Shown here piece by piece: positions 1 to 8,106 of a stretch of DNA of 64,000 bases. The notes beneath the pieces are model-generated. The model did not search any database. It was not told where the DNA came from and saw only the letters and a program-made list of their open reading frames with translations. Source of the DNA: Burkholderiaceae bacterium 26 (GTDB lineage: Bacteria; Pseudomonadota; Gammaproteobacteria; Burkholderiales; Burkholderiaceae); the NCBI GenBank assembly GCA_000955795.1, contig JYOB01000002.1, forward strand, positions 62,001 to 126,000. The letters are read 5' to 3'. A program made the translations under genes and the position numbers. Each line of letters opens with the position of its first letter. The stretch's first letter is position 1.

Positions 1-354
1 GCTTTCCATACCGCCCGCAACCACAACGTCCAGCGACCCTGCGAGCAGCGCGTCGTACGCGTTCATGGCGGCGCGCATGCCCGAACCGCACATCTTGTTG
101 ACCGTGGTGCAGCCGACTGACAGCGGCAGGCCCGCGCCCAATGCGGCCTGACGTGCCGGTGCTTGCCCCTGCCCCGCAGGCAGGACGCAGCCCATGATGA
201 CTTCTTCAATCTGTTCCGGTTTCAAACCCGCACGCTCGACTGCCGCGCGGATGGCAGCGGCGCCGAGTTGCGGAGCAGTGAGGCTGGCGAGTTCGCCCTG
301 GAAGGCGCCCATTGGGGTACGGGCGGCGGAGGCGATGACGATGCGGTCGGACAT
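1..354 (-). CDS. Acetyl-CoA acetyltransferase (thiolase), N-terminal part
   Basis: This is the first 118 codons of a thiolase whose C-terminus lies beyond the left edge. Thiolases cleave or condense acetoacetyl-CoA and related 3-ketoacyl-CoAs in the cytoplasm. The protein starts [18 protein letters not shown], a typical thiolase N-terminus, and Cys89 in NKMCGSG is the nucleophile that takes the acyl group. The ATG at 352-354 has AGGAG nine bases upstream (364-368). With isovaleryl-CoA dehydrogenase and liuR nearby, a role in the end of leucine or ketone-body breakdown is plausible, but the substrate cannot be read from this fragment; PhaA/BktB/AtoB-type enzymes share these motifs. Confidence 0.93.
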   Translation of the reverse strand, partial: MSDRIVIASAARTPMGAFQGELASLTAPQLGAAAIRAAVERAGLKPEQIEEVIMGCVLPAGQGQAPARQAALGAGLPLSVGCTTVNKMCGSGMRAAMNAYDALLAGSLDVVVAGGMES

Positions 355-543
355 TTCTGCAATCTCCTGGAACTGTGCTTGGGACAGGTTCTGCACTTGT
401 GGTGCAGGGTTTGTGTGTCTCTTGCTTTTTGCGTGGGCCTTGGTGGTCCATCTGCGTTTCGTCCCCTGCCGGGGGCGACTCACTTTCTCTGTCTTGCCAA
501 AGAAAGTAAGCAAAGAAAGGCGTGCCCAAGATGGCGACCCCTT

Positions 544-636
544 CCTTGAATTTTCGTAACCGGGCGGAGACGGGAAAAACTCGCTTCGCTCAAACAGTTT
601 CCCGTCTTGCTTCCGCCCGCTTACGAAAATTCAAGG
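544..636. repeat. Large intergenic hairpin A
   Basis: CCTTGAATTTTCGTAA (544-559) pairs perfectly with 621-636. Inner arms GGGCGGA (562-568) with TCCGCCC (612-618), and ACGGGAAA (570-577) with TTTCCCGT (598-605), extend the stem. The loop is about 20 bases and contains CTCGCTTCGCTCAAACAG (580-597), which recurs as an exact reverse complement in hairpin B. In RNA or single-stranded DNA this would be a very stable cruciform-like element. No coding function is apparent. Confidence 0.85.
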
Positions 637-785
637 CGCCATCTAGGGCAGGAACGTCAACGGCCAAACCGTTGGTGCGCATGTCCTGTCAGGCGCTTGT
701 TTGTTGCTGTGCTGCCGTTTGCTTCGCCCCGCGTCTTGCCGCGTACTCACTACTGCGTTTGTGCTGCGATGGTGTAGCCGTTAAT

Positions 786-891
786 GCCCTAGATGGCGCC
801 TTGAATTTCTGTTGCAGGGAGGAAAAAGAGGGGAGGCTGTTTGAGCGAAGCGAGTTTGCCTATCCTCCCTCCCTGCGACATAAATTCAAGG
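786..891. repeat. Large intergenic hairpin B, inverted relative of hairpin A
   Basis: CCTTGAATTT (799-808) pairs with AAATTCAAGG (882-891) and CAGGGAGG (815-822) with CCTCCCTG (868-875). Bases 837-854 are the exact 18-base reverse complement of 580-597 in hairpin A. The flank GCCCTAGATGGCGCCTTGAA at 786-805 is the reverse complement of the flank of hairpin A near 630-649. The two units are therefore copies of one element in opposite orientation, about 150 bases apart, with diverged middle arms. Confidence 0.82.
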
Positions 892-946
892 AGTCTTTCG
901 AAACCAGGGATGAACCACCAACAAAACCCCATCCCCAAAAAGAAAT

Positions 947-1627
947 TCAGAACCCCACCGGACTAGGCGTACTCCCTTCCTTCCCATAATTCAGCCAAGC
1001 CTCACCAAGCTGAGCATGCAGTTCCTCATTGGAATTTGCCGCCATCCCCAGATTGCGCAACATCCCGTCCTTCACGCCGTAAATCCAACCGTGAACGGTC
1101 AGCGGCTGCCCGCGATCCCATGCGTCCTGCACGATCGTCGTCAGGCACACGTTGTTGACCTGGTGGATCACGTTCAGCTCGCACAGCCGGTCGTGCTGAT
1201 CCTGCTCACGGACCACCGTGCCGAGATACGTCTCGTGTTGCTCGGCCACGTCACGCACGTGACGAATCCAGTTGTCGGCCAGCCCGAAACGTTGCTTCGT
1301 CAGCGCTGCCTTCACACCCGAACAGCCGTAGTGGCCCACCACCGTGATGTGCCGGATCTTCAGCACTTCCACCGCAAACTGCAGCACCGACAGACAGTTC
1401 AGGTCTGAGTGCACCACCACGTTGGCGATATTGCGGTGGACGAACACCTCGCCGGGCGGCAGACCGATGATCTGGTTGGCAGGCACGCGCGAATCCGAGC
1501 AGCCGATCCAGAGGTATTCCGGGTTCTGCTGGTTGGCCAGGTTGGAGAAAAAATCCGGGTCTTCAGCGTGGACGCGCTCGACCCATTTCCGGTTGTTCTC
1601 GAACAGCTCTTTAATGCGATGTGGCAT
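947..1627 (-). CDS. can: Beta-class carbonic anhydrase
   Basis: A cytoplasmic zinc enzyme that interconverts CO2 and bicarbonate and supplies bicarbonate to carboxylases. It is 226 aa, the usual length of the Can family. Zinc ligands are visible as Cys43 (in CSDSR, with the Asp45/Arg47 dyad), His99 and Cys102 (GHYGCSG). The C-terminal part NVIHQVNNVCLTTIVQDAW also fits the family. The ATG follows only a weak purine stretch (GGGAAA). It lies 23 bases downstream of aceK on the same strand and may be cotranscribed with it; the link could be anaplerotic metabolism during growth on acetate or fatty acids, which is inference. Confidence 0.96.
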   Translation of the reverse strand: MPHRIKELFENNRKWVERVHAEDPDFFSNLANQQNPEYLWIGCSDSRVPANQIIGLPPGEVFVHRNIANVVVHSDLNCLSVLQFAVEVLKIRHITVVGHYGCSGVKAALTKQRFGLADNWIRHVRDVAEQHETYLGTVVREQDQHDRLCELNVIHQVNNVCLTTIVQDAWDRGQPLTVHGWIYGVKDGMLRNLGMAANSNEELHAQLGEAWLNYGKEGSTPSPVGF

Positions 1628-1650
1628 GGTTTCCCGTCGTGTTGAAAGGG

Positions 1651-3486
1651 TTAAGCGGCGGCGCGCTGCAGCGTCGTGTTGTCTTGCGCTGCGTTGTCGG
1701 GCGCGCTCGCGCCGTAGCGATTGACGAAGCGTTCGGCTGCGTCATACGCGTAGAAATCGTGCATCTGCCCGGAGAGCAGGCGCTCCTTGTACCCCTGCCA
1801 CATGGAGGCTTCGAAGAAGTCTGCGTGGTGTTTGAGGAAGGCTTCGCGCACGCGCGGGTCGCCAAGCAGGAACGTGCGGTATGTCTCTGGAAAAATGTCG
1901 TGCGGGCCGACGCTGTACCAGACCTCGCCGGACATCTCTTCTTCTTCGGTGCGCGGCTGGGGAACGGTGCGGACGTTGCAGTCGGTGAGATATTCGATCT
2001 CGTCGTAGTCGTAGAAGACCACGCGGCCGTGGCGCGTCACGCCAAAGTTCTTGTACAGCATGTCGCCCGGGAAGATGTTCGCGGCGATGAGTTCCTTGAT
2101 GGCGTTGCCGTATTCGATGATGCCGTGTTCGACTTGCGCATCGGTGCCTTCGTGCAGCCAGATGTTCAGCGGTGTCATGCGGCGCTCGATGTAGACGTGG
2201 CGGATGACGATCTCTTCGCCGCCGTCGTCGCTGCGCTGGTATTCGACCATTGAGGGCGCGTGCTTCTCCAACTCCTTGATGAGGTCCTCATCAAAGCGCG
2301 AGAGCGGGAAGGCCACGTCGGAATACTCCAGCGTATCCGCCATGCGCCCTACACGATCGTGGCGCTTCACTAGCTGGTACTTGCTCTTGATCAGCTCGCG
2401 CGTGGTTTCCTTCGGCGGCGGGAAGTAGTCCTTGATGACCTTGAACACGTACGGGTACGAGGGCAGCGTGAACACCAGCATCACCAAGCCCTTGATGCCG
2501 GGCGCGATGATGAACTTGTCCGACGAGTGCTGCAGATGATGCAGGAAGTCGCGATAGAACAGGTTCTTGCCCTGCTTCTGCAAGCCGAGCGAGGTGTAGA
2601 TCTCGGCGCGCGGCTTGCGCGGCATCAGGTCACGCAGGAAGGTCACGTAGGCAGACGGAATCTCCATGTCCACCATGAAATACGAGTGCGTGAACGAGAA
2701 TAGGATCAGCAGTTGTTCTTGCTGCAGTAGCACCGTGTCGAGCGAGAGCTGGCCCGCGGCATTGCGCAGGATTGGCACGGCCAAGGGGAACGTCTTGTCG
2801 CCGTTGATCACGCGGCCAATGATGTACGCCGCTTTGTTGCGGAAGAACAGCGACGACAGCACATGGATCTGGAAATTCGGCGCGATGCGGAAGTCGCCGA
2901 AATGCTCGCCCACCGCGCGCACGATGTAGCCGATGTCGCGCTCGAGATCTTCAAACGGCGCGTTGAGCTGGAAGTTGTGGACGATGCGCTCGAAGCAGGG
3001 GCCCAGGCCATCGCGCGTGCCGGGGTAATAGGCGCGGTACGTCGGCTTGGTGGGCGACTCTTCGTTCTCGATGTATTCCGTCGAGATGGCCGGGCGCACG
3101 AAGATGAAATCGTTGTTGAAGTACGAGCGGTGCAGGATGCGCGTACATACCGAGTTGAAGAAGGTCTCGGCGCACTCGGGCTGGTGATGGTTGGTCAACA
3201 GGCCGATGAAATGCAGCTTGATCTGTCGCCAGATCTCGTCGTCGATGTTCTCGGCGTCGTATTCGTCTTCCAGGATGACGGACGCTTCGCGCACGCGCTC
3301 GTCGTAGTAGGCGATGCGGTCCCGCTGCAGTTGCTGCAAGCCGGCCCAGTCCCCGGTCTCGAACGCGGTCTTGGCCTGTACGCTCACTTCCCGGAACAAG
3401 CGGTAGTGCTTGTCGAAGCCGTCGAGCATCGTGCGGGCGACGTCAAAGGCGATCTGCGACGAGAGGAGCTTGGGGAAATGGGACAT
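1651..3486 (-). CDS. aceK: Isocitrate dehydrogenase kinase/phosphatase
   Basis: Bifunctional enzyme that phosphorylates and dephosphorylates isocitrate dehydrogenase, diverting isocitrate into the glyoxylate shunt during growth on acetate or fatty acids. At 611 aa it is slightly longer than the E. coli protein. The N-terminal regulatory half is followed by the ATP-binding kinase/phosphatase half with the [20 protein letters not shown] segment and [13 protein letters not shown]. The start is the ATG at 3484-3486 ([15 protein letters not shown]). The frame stays open upstream through 4344, but that part is out of frame with the real ivd gene and is not coding. The gene lies away from any aceA/aceB in this window. 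Confidence 0.97.
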   Translation of the reverse strand: MSHFPKLLSSQIAFDVARTMLDGFDKHYRLFREVSVQAKTAFETGDWAGLQQLQRDRIAYYDERVREASVILEDEYDAENIDDEIWRQIKLHFIGLLTNHHQPECAETFFNSVCTRILHRSYFNNDFIFVRPAISTEYIENEESPTKPTYRAYYPGTRDGLGPCFERIVHNFQLNAPFEDLERDIGYIVRAVGEHFGDFRIAPNFQIHVLSSLFFRNKAAYIIGRVINGDKTFPLAVPILRNAAGQLSLDTVLLQQEQLLILFSFTHSYFMVDMEIPSAYVTFLRDLMPRKPRAEIYTSLGLQKQGKNLFYRDFLHHLQHSSDKFIIAPGIKGLVMLVFTLPSYPYVFKVIKDYFPPPKETTRELIKSKYQLVKRHDRVGRMADTLEYSDVAFPLSRFDEDLIKELEKHAPSMVEYQRSDDGGEEIVIRHVYIERRMTPLNIWLHEGTDAQVEHGIIEYGNAIKELIAANIFPGDMLYKNFGVTRHGRVVFYDYDEIEYLTDCNVRTVPQPRTEEEEMSGEVWYSVGPHDIFPETYRTFLLGDPRVREAFLKHHADFFEASMWQGYKERLLSGQMHDFYAYDAAERFVNRYGASAPDNAAQDNTTLQRAAA

Positions 3487-3644
3487 GGCGTGTGCGCGGG
3501 GAGGGCAGGGAAGCGGCGAAACCAGCAAACCAGGCAGACCTAGATTGTAGGGTCTTCGGTGCCGTGTTCGCGTCCTGAAACCGTTGCGCCTCCTTATCCG
3601 TTTGGCTGATGGCCCCGTGCCACCAGCCCGCCTGCTCCTGCCCG

Positions 3645-4826
3645 TTACATCGTCTCTGCGTACAGCTCCCGGCCGATCAGCATGCGGCGGATTTCCGACG
3701 TGCCGGCGCCAATTTCGTACAGCTTGGCGTCGCGCCACAGGCGGCCGACCGGGAATTCGTTGATGTAGCCATTGCCGCCCAGGATCTGGATGGCTTCGCC
3801 GGCCATCCAGGTAGCCTTCTCGGCCGTGTAGAGGATCACACCGGCGCAGTCCTTGCGCACCTGGCGCACGTGGTCGCGGCCCAGCGAGTCGAGGTTCTTG
3901 CCCACCGTGTACAAGTACGCGCGGCATGCCTGCAGCGTGGTGTACATGTCGGCCATCTTGCCCTGGATGAGCTGGAATTCGCCAATGCTCTGGCCGAACT
4001 GCTTGCGGTCGTGGATGTACGGCGTGACCACGTCCATGCAGGCCTGCATGATGCCGATCGGGCCGCCGGAGAGCACCGCGCGCTCGTAATCCAGGCCGCT
4101 CATCAGCACCTTGGTGCCGCCGTTTTCCTGGCCGAGGATGTTTTCCACCGGCACTTCCACGTTCTCGAACACCAGCTCGCCCGTGTGCGAGCCGCGCATG
4201 CCGAGCTTGTCCAGCTTCTGCGCCACCGAGAAGCCCTTCATGCCCTTTTCGACGATGAACGCCGTCATGCCGCGCGCGCCCAGTTCGGGTTCGGTCTTGG
4301 CGTAGACGACCAGCACGTCGCAGTCGGGGCCGTTGGTGATCCACATCTTGGTGCCGTTGAGCACGTAGCGGTCGCCTTTCAGCTCCGCGCGCAGCTTCAT
4401 GCTGACGACGTCAGAGCCGGCATTCGGCTCGCTCATCGCTAGCGCACCGACCCATTCGCCAGACACCAGCTTGGGCAAGTACTTGGCCTTCTGGGCTGCC
4501 GTGCCGTTGCGGTGGATCTGATTCACGCACAGGTTCGAGTGCGCGCCATACGACAGGCCAACCGACGCCGAGGCGCGGCTGATTTCTTCCATGGCGATCA
4601 TGTGCGCCAGGTAGCCCATGTTGGCGCCGCCGTACTCCTCGGCCACTGTGATGCCGAGCACACCCAACTCACCCATCTTGCGCCACGCGTCCATCGGGAA
4701 CTGGTCGGTGCGGTCGATTTCGCCGGCACGCGGTGCCAGTTCGCCCTGCGCCCAATCGCGCACAGCCGAACGCAGCATCTCGATGTCTTCGCCCAAGTCG
4801 AATTTCAGGCCGGGCAGATCAATCAT
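3645..4826 (-). CDS. ivd: Isovaleryl-CoA dehydrogenase
   Basis: FAD-dependent acyl-CoA dehydrogenase of leucine breakdown, converting isovaleryl-CoA to 3-methylcrotonyl-CoA and passing electrons to ETF. Length (393 aa) matches the family. The FAD/substrate motif MSEPNAGSD is at 131-139, ITNGPDCD follows at 163-170, and Glu248 in [12 protein letters not shown] is in the position of the catalytic base typical of isovaleryl-CoA dehydrogenases. The C-terminal [20 protein letters not shown] is diagnostic. A perfect 24-bp palindrome overlapping a promoter lies about 150 bases upstream and liuR is the next gene, so LiuR control is very likely. The rest of the liu pathway (methylcrotonyl-CoA carboxylase, HMG-CoA lyase) is not in the window. 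Confidence 0.95.
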   Translation of the reverse strand: MIDLPGLKFDLGEDIEMLRSAVRDWAQGELAPRAGEIDRTDQFPMDAWRKMGELGVLGITVAEEYGGANMGYLAHMIAMEEISRASASVGLSYGAHSNLCVNQIHRNGTAAQKAKYLPKLVSGEWVGALAMSEPNAGSDVVSMKLRAELKGDRYVLNGTKMWITNGPDCDVLVVYAKTEPELGARGMTAFIVEKGMKGFSVAQKLDKLGMRGSHTGELVFENVEVPVENILGQENGGTKVLMSGLDYERAVLSGGPIGIMQACMDVVTPYIHDRKQFGQSIGEFQLIQGKMADMYTTLQACRAYLYTVGKNLDSLGRDHVRQVRKDCAGVILYTAEKATWMAGEAIQILGGNGYINEFPVGRLWRDAKLYEIGAGTSEIRRMLIGRELYAETM

Positions 4827-4948
4827 GGTGGTCTCCTTGGGCGCGGCTCAAGCCGCTGGTGTCTCTGAGTAATGGGTCCGGCGCTGTGCGGTGTGCGCCG
4901 CTTGTGGCGGGCGCACCGGTGCCGGAAGGGTGCTTCAAGGTGTTGCGT

Positions 4949-4976
4949 ATTGTATTGACGTTTACGTAAACGTCAA
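4949..4976 (-). promoter_or_regulatory. Promoter of ivd overlapped by the LiuR operator
   Basis: Read on the minus strand, TTGACG (plus 4971-4976) and TACAAT (plus 4949-4954) form near-consensus -35 and -10 boxes separated by 16 bases. The whole spacer lies inside the 24-bp palindrome, so a bound regulator would cover the RNA polymerase contacts. The resulting leader to the ivd ATG would be roughly 115 bases. Confidence 0.7.
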
Positions 4977-4977
4977 T
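4954..4977. promoter_or_regulatory. Predicted LiuR operator upstream of ivd
   Basis: A perfect 24-bp palindrome with half-site ATTGACGTTTAC followed by its complement GTAAACGTCAAT. It lies between the liuR stop codon and the ivd start and resembles the LiuR consensus known from proteobacterial leucine-degradation genes. A near copy occurs at 5597-5620, which supports its being a real protein-binding site. Confidence 0.85.
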
Positions 4978-5004
4978 GCCAGGTCGTTACGTAGATTTGC
5001 GGAA

Positions 5005-5502
5005 TCAGGCGGCCTTGCGTCGCTTGGGCGGCTTGCCCGTTCCGGCCTGCGCCTCTTCCAGCAAGCGGCGGCACTGGCGCTCATGCTGGTCGATCTCGGC
5101 CAGTTGCGCGTTCAGATCTTCCAGTTGCTGCGTGAGCACCGCACGGTGTTGCGCCAGCGACGCCAGGAAGCGTTCCAGTTGCGGCACCGTATCGCGCGGC
5201 GACTCATACAGATCCAGGATCTCCTTGATCTCGCCCAGCGACAGACCGAGCCGCTTGCCGCGCAGGGTCAGCTTCAGGCGCGTGCGCTCGCCGGCCGAAT
5301 ACACCCGGCGACGCCCGCCCGGGCCTTGGCGATCCGGCGCCAGCAGGCCCTGGTCTTCGTAGAAGCGGATGGCGCGCGGCGTGATGTCGAACTCGCGGGC
5401 AAGGTCGGTGATGGTGAAGCTTGCGTCGGCAAGCTCACCGGCATCGCCCGATTCAAGATCGGCGGCGAGCGCAGCGGCGGCAGACGGAGTGGAGGCAGAC
5501 AT
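5005..5502 (-). CDS. liuR: MerR-family regulator LiuR
   Basis: DNA-binding regulator expected to control leucine/isovalerate catabolism genes. The protein is 165 aa from the ATG at 5500-5502. An N-terminal MerR winged helix (TITDLAREFDITPRAIRFYEDQGLL, then RRRVYSAGERTRLKL) is followed by a dimerisation coiled coil (residues about 95-150) and a basic tail, and no metal-binding cysteines are arranged as in metal sensors. The frame is open to an ATG at 5562, so the start is uncertain; neither has a clear ribosome site. It sits directly upstream of ivd on the same strand, with matching palindromes on both sides of the gene. Confidence 0.85.
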   Translation of the reverse strand: MSASTPSAAAALAADLESGDAGELADASFTITDLAREFDITPRAIRFYEDQGLLAPDRQGPGGRRRVYSAGERTRLKLTLRGKRLGLSLGEIKEILDLYESPRDTVPQLERFLASLAQHRAVLTQQLEDLNAQLAEIDQHERQCRRLLEEAQAGTGKPPKRRKAA

Positions 5503-5596
5503 GCGGCGGGGAACGGAATAACGACAGAGGTGTGATGACACATGCACGCCAGGCTGCGACATTAAGTTTTCGCTTAAGATGGAAGACCGGCGGCAA

Positions 5597-5620
5597 ATTG
5601 ACGTTTACGTTAGCGTCAAT
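5597..5620. promoter_or_regulatory. Second predicted LiuR operator, upstream of the MBL-fold gene
   Basis: ATTGACGTTTAC followed by GTTAGCGTCAAT: the same 24-bp palindrome as at 4954-4977 with two mismatches between its arms. It lies between divergent liuR and the MBL-fold gene, so it could serve liuR autoregulation, the MBL gene, or both. The TTGACG inside it may act as a -35 box, but no convincing -10 is seen in either direction. Confidence 0.75.
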
Positions 5621-5687
5621 GACGCCAAACCGCAATCGCAAAGACCGCCCCGAAGCACCCAAAGGCGGCGACCGAGACCACATCCCC

Positions 5688-6767
5688 ATGAACGCGCTCG
5701 AACACCAACTCGACTATCCTTTTGGCGACACGCTTCCCGAAGGCGGCACGCGGTTTGAAGTCGCCCCCGGCGTCTACTGGCTGCGCATGCCGCTGCCCTT
5801 TGCGCTCGATCACATCAACCTCTGGCTGCTGCGTGATCGGCAGGACGGGCAGGAGGGCTGGACGATCATCGATTGCGGCATCAACCACGAAGCAATTCGC
5901 GGGTACTGGGAAACGATCTTCGCGAACCACCTCGACGGCCTGCCGGTGCTGCGCGTGCTGGTCACGCACTGCCATCCGGACCACGTTGGCCTCTCGAACT
6001 GGCTGTGCGAAGGCGGCGACGAAAAACGCTGGAACGTGCGCCTGTGGATGAGCCTGGGCGACTACGCCTTCGCGCGCATGCTGGTGGGCGGCACCGGCGC
6101 ATCGAATGCCGGCGGCGAATTTGCCGCGCGCCATTTCGAGCGCCACGGCTTGACGGACCCGACCTCCATCGAAGGTATCCGCAACCGCAAGGATTACTAC
6201 AGCACGCTCGTGCCGGGCGTGCCCAGCCAGTACCGCCGCCTGATGGACGGCGATGTCGTTTCCATCGGCAAGCACAAGTGGCGTGTCATCACTGGCTTCG
6301 GCCATGCGCCCGAGCACGTCGCGCTTTACAGTGAAGATGCCAACGTGCTGATTTCCGGCGACATGGTCCTGCCGCGCATTTCCACCAACGTGAGCGTGTT
6401 CGATCTGGAACCCGAAGCGGATTCGCTCACGCTGTATCTGGATTCGCTGGGCAAGTACGAGCCGCTGCCGGCCGACGTGCTGATCCTGCCATCGCATGGG
6501 CGGCCGTTCCGCGGGTTGCATACGCGCATCCAGCAACTACGCGACCACCATGCCGATCGGCTGGCTGAAACGTTGGCTGCGTGCAAGGCCGCGCCGCAAT
6601 CGGCACGCGACATCGTCAACGTCATCTTCAAGCGCCAGTTCGATGTGCATCAGATGACCTTCGCGATGGGCGAGGCGCTTGCCCACCTGCATGCGCTGTG
6701 GCATCGCGGCGAACTGGTGCGCGAAACCGGCGCGGACGGTATCGTTCGATTCCACGCAGCTGCATAA
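5688..6767 (+). CDS. MBL-fold metallohydrolase
   Basis: Metallo-beta-lactamase-fold hydrolase of 359 aa. The zinc motif is HCHPDH (His94, His96, Asp98, His99), with later histidines in GFGHAPEHVALY and the bridging Asp in VLISGDMVL. The C-terminal part (about 290-359) carries a winged-helix-like tail ending HLHALWHRGELVRE, as in LACTB2-like proteins. An earlier in-frame ATG at 5619 overlaps the operator and is less likely to be the start. The natural substrate is unknown. The LiuR-like operator upstream suggests a link with acyl-CoA or leucine metabolism, possibly as a thioesterase; that is inference. Confidence 0.85.
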   Translation: MNALEHQLDYPFGDTLPEGGTRFEVAPGVYWLRMPLPFALDHINLWLLRDRQDGQEGWTIIDCGINHEAIRGYWETIFANHLDGLPVLRVLVTHCHPDHVGLSNWLCEGGDEKRWNVRLWMSLGDYAFARMLVGGTGASNAGGEFAARHFERHGLTDPTSIEGIRNRKDYYSTLVPGVPSQYRRLMDGDVVSIGKHKWRVITGFGHAPEHVALYSEDANVLISGDMVLPRISTNVSVFDLEPEADSLTLYLDSLGKYEPLPADVLILPSHGRPFRGLHTRIQQLRDHHADRLAETLAACKAAPQSARDIVNVIFKRQFDVHQMTFAMGEALAHLHALWHRGELVRETGADGIVRFHAAA

Positions 6768-6801
6768 ACTCAATAACCCGTGCCTTTCAACGGAGCCGCC
6801 C

Positions 6802-7188
6802 ATGGCTGACCAGCATGACGTTCTCGACGACAGCGCCGTCGTCCTGCCATTTCCCGCGCAAACGCCGACCGCGCCGTATTACGCGGTGATTTTTTCCTCC
6901 ACCCGCACCGACGGCGACAACGGCTACGGCGCCATGGCCGACCGCATGGTGGAGTTGGGCCGCAGTATGCCGGGGTTTCTCGGCATCGAGTCCGTACGCG
7001 ATGAACTGGCCGGCGACCAGGGGCGACCGGGCATCACCGTGTCGTATTGGTCGTCGCTGGAGGCCATTCGCGAGTGGAAGAACCAAGGCGACCACCTTGC
7101 CGCGCAGAAGCTGGGGCGCGAGCAGTGGTACGCGTCGTACCACCTGCGCATTGCCAAGGTGGAGTACGACTATGGGTTCGAGCGATAA
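6802..7188 (+). CDS. Antibiotic biosynthesis monooxygenase (ABM) domain protein
   Basis: A 128-aa protein with a dimeric alpha-beta ABM fold: YYAVIFSSTRTDGDNGYGAM begins the domain, then GFLGIESVRDELAG, ITVSYWSSLEAIREWK and a final beta strand. Proteins of this kind (YqjZ-like) are often of unknown substrate; the conserved ISYW-x(5)-A-I-xxWK motif is clear. It starts 34 bases after the MBL-fold gene and probably shares its transcript, so it may also be under LiuR control. No catalytic function can be assigned. Confidence 0.82.
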   Translation: MADQHDVLDDSAVVLPFPAQTPTAPYYAVIFSSTRTDGDNGYGAMADRMVELGRSMPGFLGIESVRDELAGDQGRPGITVSYWSSLEAIREWKNQGDHLAAQKLGREQWYASYHLRIAKVEYDYGFER

Positions 7189-7210
7189 CGCATCGCTGTG
7201 GCCAACAAAA

Positions 7211-7237
7211 AACCCGCCAACCGGCGGGTTCTTTTTT
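7211..7237. terminator. Bidirectional terminator
   Basis: AACCCGCC (7211-7218) pairs with GGCGGGTT (7223-7230) around a 4-base loop, followed by CTTTTTT and preceded by an A-run. It lies between convergent genes and can stop transcripts from both sides. Confidence 0.88.
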
Positions 7238-7260
7238 GGCTGCGGCCGGATGGTTCAACC

Positions 7261-8106
7261 CTAGCGCAGGGTCTTCGCAAACTGCCCCAGGTATCGCACG
7301 CCGTCGATTGCGCGGCTGCCGTACCACGACACCATTTCGCCATCGACGAGATAGACCGGTTTGCCGATCTGCTTTTCCAGCGCGTCGACATGCTCTTCGG
7401 TAAAGCTGTAAGGCTCGGTGGAGAGCAGCACGCAGTCGATGTTGCGTACCACCTCATCGCTCCAGCGGAACGTCGGGTAGCGCGTGTCCGGCCGGTTGGG
7501 GCGGGCGCAATCGCCGCTCTTGTCGGTGCCGCATTGCACGGGCGCCGGATCGTCCGGCCACGTATGGCAGTTCACGAGCTTGAGCATGCGCGAGATGTAC
7601 GTGTCGCGCGACACCGTCATCCACGGGTCTTGCCAGATGGCGTACAGCACGCGGTGCGGCAGAAAGTGGCGGTCGCGCAGTGCCTCCAGCTCCTGCCTGA
7701 GCGCATCGGATAGCTTCTGCGCCTGCGCTTCGCGGCGAAAGATACCGCCCAGCAGCTGGTATAGCGCGAGGTTGTCTTCCGGCGAGCAAGGATGCGTGAC
7801 GATGATGTGCGGGATGAATTCGCGCAGCTTGTCGACGGTCGGGCGCGTGTTCTCGTCAATGTTGACGATGACGTGCGTGGGCGCCAGTTCGCGCAACTTG
7901 TCGAGTTTGACGGTCTTGGTGCCGCCGACCTTCGGTACGTTGCGCACCGCTTCGCGCGGGTGGATGCAGAAGCCGGTGCGGGCGACCAGTTGATCGCCCA
8001 GGTCAAGCGAGAACAGCAAATCGGTAATCGAAGGGACCAGGCTGGCGATGCGCGGTGTGGTGTCGACAGGGGCGTGCGCGATGCCAGCCGCATCGGTGTA
8101 AGTCAT
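7261..8106 (-). CDS. BtuF-like helical-backbone metal-receptor protein
   Basis: A 281-aa protein of the cobalamin/iron-complex binding fold (RIASLVPSITDLLFSLDLGDQLVARTGFCIHP), as in BtuF. It has no signal peptide or lipobox, so unlike the periplasmic receptors it looks cytoplasmic. It carries an extra cysteine-containing stretch (CGTDKSGDCARPN, about 193-205). There is no ABC permease or ATPase beside it. The start codon overlaps the stop of the upstream SDR gene by four bases (ATGA), indicating translational coupling. Such solitary soluble homologues are often annotated cobalamin-binding proteins; the ligand here is unknown. Confidence 0.8.
   Translation of the reverse strand: MTYTDAAGIAHAPVDTTPRIASLVPSITDLLFSLDLGDQLVARTGFCIHPREAVRNVPKVGGTKTVKLDKLRELAPTHVIVNIDENTRPTVDKLREFIPHIIVTHPCSPEDNLALYQLLGGIFRREAQAQKLSDALRQELEALRDRHFLPHRVLYAIWQDPWMTVSRDTYISRMLKLVNCHTWPDDPAPVQCGTDKSGDCARPNRPDTRYPTFRWSDEVVRNIDCVLLSTEPYSFTEEHVDALEKQIGKPVYLVDGEMVSWYGSRAIDGVRYLGQFAKTLR

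Larger units (their letters stand above)
355..946. other. Gap filled by a composite repeat region
   Basis: About 590 bases lie between the thiolase and carbonic anhydrase genes without a credible gene. The thiolase promoter must lie near its left end. From about 481 to 891 the sequence is a series of hairpins: a short imperfect one (CTTTCTCTG near 484 with CAAAGAAAG near 498), then two large ones described separately. Short open frames cross it but follow the repeat arms and show no coding character. Repeats of this look, containing CTTGCCAAAGAAAGTAAGC, are familiar between genes in betaproteobacteria; that statement is from memory. Confidence 0.7.

Noticed and set aside
522-989. Plus-strand open frame through the intergenic hairpins
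   Set aside because: It runs across both hairpin arms and into carbonic anhydrase antisense; no protein character.
3487-4344. Long upstream extension of the aceK reading frame
   Set aside because: It lies inside ivd in another frame, has no AceK similarity, and the true ATG at 3484-3486 begins the family's N-terminus.
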